A DNA stretch of 64,000 nt, from positions 744,001 through 808,000 of the forward strand of contig NZ_BMDP01000002.1 in NCBI RefSeq assembly GCF_014635845.1, given 5' to 3'. Shown piece by piece: positions 61,601-64,000 of this stretch. The stretch is from Oxalicibacterium solurbis. GTDB taxonomy: Bacteria > Pseudomonadota > Gammaproteobacteria > Burkholderiales > Burkholderiaceae_D. The notes under the pieces are model-generated. The model was not told the origin of the DNA, did no database searches, and saw only the letters and a program-made list of their open reading frames with translations. The translations under genes and the position numbers were made by a program. Every line of letters begins with the position of its first letter. The stretch's first letter is position 1.

Positions 61601-64000
61601 GACGGAGAAGATGATAACGATCTGATCAGTGCTGGTGAGGGAAATGATTTTGTATTTGGCGGAAATGGCGATGACGTAATCTACGGTGACGAAGGAAATG
61701 ATTATGTCAATGGCGGTGATGGAAGCAATACGCTGGATGGCGGTGAGGGCGATGACACGTTGGTTGGCGGGCAAGGAAACGACTATATTTTCGGTGGCGT
61801 CGGGAGCGATTTAATTTATGGCAATGCAGGGGATGACAATATTACAGGGGAAGATGGGGACGATCTAATAGAGGGAGGGGATGGAGATGACCTCCTGCTT
61901 GGTGAGGGCGGTGATGACGTATTGAACGGTGGCCGGGGCGTCGATATTTTGGCTGGTGGTCAAGGCAATGATACCTACATTATCGATGGTAAAGACACAA
62001 TCATCGACAATGAAGGGGAAAACACGTTGGATTTTGGTTCTGCAGATTTTTCCAACTTCCATCTGGAGCAGGAGACTAGTGATGAAGGAGAGAACTATTT
62101 CGTCATTAAAGATATTGCTTCAGGAAATGTCGTAAAGCTGTTAGATGGCCAGTTGGGATGGAAGGGGAGTTACAAAATCGGCGATGTGCAAATGGATCAC
62201 GCAATGCTGATGAATAGCATAGCTACTGGAAATCTTGAATTAAAAGGAAGTGTCGAAAATGATGAATTGATAGGTGGCTCCCAAGACGATGTGATTGACG
62301 GTGGGAAGGGGGGCGATACATTAAACGGTGGAAAAGGGGATGACACTTATATTTTTCACATGGGTGACGGGGTTGATTTGATTAATGATGGTGAGGGCAT
62401 TAATCGAATCAAATTCGGATCAGGTGTCGCCTTGAATGATATTTCACTAAATTTGATTGCTGGGGATGATGGAGATGCTTTAAGTATCGAATACGGTGAT
62501 CAGCAAGACGCAATTCATCTCAAAAATGGGATGTTCCGTGCCAATGATTTACTCGAATTTAATGACGGCACTAGTTTCAGTATCGCAGAATTATTGCGTA
62601 ATGGACCGGCGCTGACTGCTTATGGACCAAGTACGGGAGGAGTTGCATCAGGTTCCGACTTAAATGACTTCTTTTATGGTGGCGAAGCTAATGACGTTCT
62701 GCGTGGACAGGGGGGAGATGATTCCTTGGACGGCGGCGGGGGAGACGATCAAATTTCCGGTGGCAGTGGAAATGACTTATTGGTAGGTGGAGATGGAAAT
62801 GATACTTATCTGTTCAATCTGGGCGATGGTCTGGATATCGTCACAGAAGAATCTTGGAAAGATAGCGGCAACGATCAGATAATTTTTGGCGCCGGCTTAG
62901 ATCTAAATTCTGCACAAATAAGCCAAAGTTATGGGGAAAACGGGAAGCTATACCTGGATTTTAATTTTGGAAATGGTGATCGACTTAGTATTGAGAACGG
63001 TGTTGTAAATAATGTTGTGGAATCTTTCGTTTTTTCTGATGGGACTGTGCTCAGTCTTGACGAAATGAAGCAGCGACTTCCCGGGCTGTACTTTGAAGAC
63101 TTCGATTATCAAGATGATGAATTTTCAGGAAGCAATGGAAACGATTTGATACTGGGGCGCGACGGGGATGACGTTCTCAGTGGATTGGATGGTGACGATA
63201 TCCTGGAGGGAGGTGTCGGACAGGATACTCTAGTTGGCGGTGATGGAAATGATGAACTTATTGGTGGTGCCGATGATGACACGCTGATTGGTGGCGAGGG
63301 AGGTGATGTTTATCATTTTTCTATCGGGATGGGACGGGATTTGATCATCGATCAAAACGATTCTTCGAACGAAATTCATATCGATGCCAATGTAAATTTG
63401 GCTAACCTGATATCGGAACAAGTCGGGAATGATTTGGTTATTCGACTCCGGGATAAATCAACCTCTATTACTCTGAAGGACTATTACGCGATAAGTGATC
63501 CTCAATGGCAGGTTAAATATGCGAATAACGTTTCTGTTCCCATTGAGGATTTTCTGGAAGATTTGAATATTCCATCGTCAAATATAGAAGAGATCATTTC
63601 CTTATTTAAGGATAGAACTTTAAGTAATGCGAAATCTGATTTATATGCTGACAATTGGCGTTTGGAAGAAGATGGGAAGTACCACAAACGATCCGACTGG
63701 ATAACTGGATCTTCTTCAAATCTGACAAGAACAATTGAAGATTCATACACAACCATAAATTTTGTTTCGCAAAGTAGTAATGATGAATCCATTTATTTGA
63801 ACGGAAGTTCAAATGAAAATACGACCATTGTTTCGCAAACCACGGAAGTAGTTACGCGTAATTTGAATGATGAATATCGAGTCGTATGGGGCAATGATTC
63901 AACGTTCTCCTCTCCAAAATTTATTCCAATTTGGCAAATGGAATCTGGCGGAATGAAAATTCCATCAGATTTGATAGTTCGGTACGTTACTAATGATTTT
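58682..64000 (+). CDS. Giant RTX (haemolysin-type calcium-binding) protein, 3' end outside window
   Basis: An open frame of 1773 codons from ATG 58682 to the last base with no stop, so only the N-terminal part is seen. Residues 1-440 form a Gly-poor module I do not recognise (opening MTTLTNEELVTLEAMEAQAK). Residues about 447-1540 carry many GGxGxDxxx calcium-binding nonapeptides. These are broken by short linkers and by five GNDTYxF-type haemolysin-related units beginning near 60253, 61966, 62339, 62797 and 63301. From residue 1600 on the sequence is Ser/Thr/Asn-rich and not RTX. No secretion signal is seen because the C-terminus is missing. It is the presumed substrate of the type I system just upstream; adhesin, enzyme or toxin cannot be told apart. 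Confidence 0.9.
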   Translation, partial: MTTLTNEELVTLEAMEAQAKMDAIGYWQIYEWLADLLESKGVPVSDSTVLWLRGATEANAGRGAFSELIRAYTSNQAELRYGSTVSATQMQEASNAVAQNLIDDLLGRNQEPNGTGWPRGQVPDITRIAEADATQVGLVLFNIAGDTIAPPVNAAWSGSLLFTLLGSNQNDRLMSTGDSVDQIDTVNDWRDVLFAYDSYLAGLKAAFVAFSSESQGDLEQYNRDVGIMGETIQSYLSVPGQTFDNLWDALPFASLNNPVTTTPALRDAFRLIDTYGEERILDWLHASITGDPVVPTTNVTFAANAKAFADAIGTDGKTWDVQFITDSNQLMAMAKGEGAEGLAARNALHMLSPMVVSGLDLSQRNLDLYDPTTDEGDLSEAWIADRSTMLSWVLRKTETEGGALRIDGPYTYDFKSLKFNPDGSDLTLQVTSKTNPTSPQHIQIVFGSEEGDTINGMDVAIGDHLYGADGSDTIKGNGGDDYIEGNAGVDKLFGGTGRDELLGGEGNDVLDGGSGTDVLKGGKGNDTYVFRDGDGIDTIVDTDGQDKIMWGADANGEGGEQLTGGKEAQAGSGVWESEDGKYQYRLITEDDASETLVISNGVDFILVKEFVNGMFEIQLEDGEDSTPPLTVIAGTEDQDYLYPPLEAEDTVLWGGEEIDIVTGRSGDDEVYGDVPIALGSAIEIGAMQEATGALGDWLNGRDGNDTVIGDAGNDMLFGGDGDDILVGGGGDDYLSGDDDYTGAHNSWAVIFDGPRDFDPSLDANFIVGFDNQNNFGNDVIYGGAGNDVVTGLAGKDILYGESGNDNISGDDDDDFLSGGDGDDEMTGDYGQPAYASGAGIVIQGNDYLDGGNGNDWMQGEGGDDQLFGGAGDDQIWGDAQTYTADDLNGEDYIDGGNGNDLLVGQGGADEIYGGNGDDQLFGDSDQILLVNQGADYLDGQDGNDYLRGYAGNDQLFGGKGEDQILGNEGDDFIDGEDDNDLISAGEGNDFVFGGNGDDVIYGDEGNDYVNGGDGSNTLDGGEGDDTLVGGQGNDYIFGGVGSDLIYGNAGDDNITGEDGDDLIEGGDGDDLLLGEGGDDVLNGGRGVDILAGGQGNDTYIIDGKDTIIDNEGENTLDFGSADFSNFHLEQETSDEGENYFVIKDIASGNVVKLLDGQLGWKGSYKIGDVQMDHAMLMNSIATGNLELKGSVENDELIGGSQDDVIDGGKGGDTLNGGKGDDTYIFHMGDGVDLINDGEGINRIKFGSGVALNDISLNLIAGDDGDALSIEYGDQQDAIHLKNGMFRANDLLEFNDGTSFSIAELLRNGPALTAYGPSTGGVASGSDLNDFFYGGEANDVLRGQGGDDSLDGGGGDDQISGGSGNDLLVGGDGNDTYLFNLGDGLDIVTEESWKDSGNDQIIFGAGLDLNSAQISQSYGENGKLYLDFNFGNGDRLSIENGVVNNVVESFVFSDGTVLSLDEMKQRLPGLYFEDFDYQDDEFSGSNGNDLILGRDGDDVLSGLDGDDILEGGVGQDTLVGGDGNDELIGGADDDTLIGGEGGDVYHFSIGMGRDLIIDQNDSSNEIHIDANVNLANLISEQVGNDLVIRLRDKSTSITLKDYYAISDPQWQVKYANNVSVPIEDFLEDLNIPSSNIEEIISLFKDRTLSNAKSDLYADNWRLEEDGKYHKRSDWITGSSSNLTRTIEDSYTTINFVSQSSNDESIYLNGSSNENTTIVSQTTEVVTRNLNDEYRVVWGNDSTFSSPKFIPIWQMESGGMKIPSDLIVRYVTNDF
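60015..63310 (+). repeat. RTX nonapeptide repeat region
   Basis: DNA encoding tandem GGxGxDxLx nonapeptides, most dense at 60080-60240, 60760-61960 and 63110-63300. In the central part, D-Y/F/W-L/I-D/N/S-G block starts lie at 60767, 60875, 61121, 61217, 61352, 61484 and 61592; the last spacings are 135, 132 and 108 bp, so a higher-order unit of about 44-45 residues (nonapeptides plus a linker) is repeated. Local sequence is rich in GGTGGN and GATGAT words. Confidence 0.85.

Noticed and set aside
60015-63310. Repetitive DNA that could suggest a CRISPR array or satellite
   Set aside because: The repeats are of 27 bases or multiples, in frame and degenerate, encoding GGxGxDxxx; there are no conserved repeat/unique spacer units.

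Overview
The window looks like chromosome from a beta-proteobacterium of the order Burkholderiales, most likely Oxalobacteraceae (Herminiimonas-like). This is inferred from gene order and protein style: the queE-queD-tadA block, the NRDE/DUF4936/ygfZ run back to back with mltG-tmk-holB-PilZ-tatD, the CX14CX2C form of QueE, and DUF3305/DUF3306 beside a formate dehydrogenase. The species itself cannot be fixed from the sequence. Genes are densely packed on both strands with many 1- or 4-base start/stop overlaps. No rRNA, tRNA, CRISPR array or insertion sequence was seen.

Layout. 1-5.7 kb: the tail of a Na+/H+ antiporter, queuosine precursor genes queE-queD with tadA, a hydrolase, an LD-carboxypeptidase and the ABC-F protein YbiT. 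5.8-9.5 kb: NAD synthesis, nadA-nadC facing nadB across a bidirectional terminator. 9.7-17 kb: a membrane PAS-GGDEF-EAL protein joined to purT, an MHS-type transporter, and a thioesterase-SDR pair; the transporter/thioesterase intergenic region holds four 11-bp-phased direct repeats. 17-25 kb: housekeeping genes (ygfZ, mltG, tmk, holB, PilZ, tatD), an ankyrin protein and an HDOD protein.

25.2-48.4 kb is a connected formate/molybdenum-tungsten/selenium region. It holds moaA-mobA-moeA (cofactor synthesis, plus a 57-residue Cys/Lys-rich small ORF) and apbC (Fe-S carrier). Next is a formate dehydrogenase locus: DUF3305, DUF3306, a polyferredoxin, a TorD-like chaperone, a Tat peptide, FdhA/FdhB/FdhC and two small exported proteins. 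A minus-strand operon follows: mnmH-selD plus a phosphonate-type ABC transporter that probably imports a selenium oxyanion. Divergent from it are fdhD and a tungstate-type transporter (tupBC without tupA). The FdhA catalytic residue is Cys, so selenium here probably serves 2-selenouridine in tRNA rather than this enzyme.

48.4-52.5 kb has mixed genes: imuA with a perfect SOS box but no imuB/dnaE2, an NYN-domain protein, a BON lipoprotein, an SDR, a PPC-domain protein and a DUF2970 protein. From about 52.5 kb to the end the sequence is visibly more AT-rich and encodes a complete type I secretion system (TolC-like, ABC transporter with an inactive peptidase-like domain, HlyD-like adaptor), a lipoprotein of unknown role, and the first 1773 residues of a giant RTX protein that runs off the window. 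The two secretion transcription units share a near-identical palindromic sequence upstream. This block looks like an acquired accessory module.
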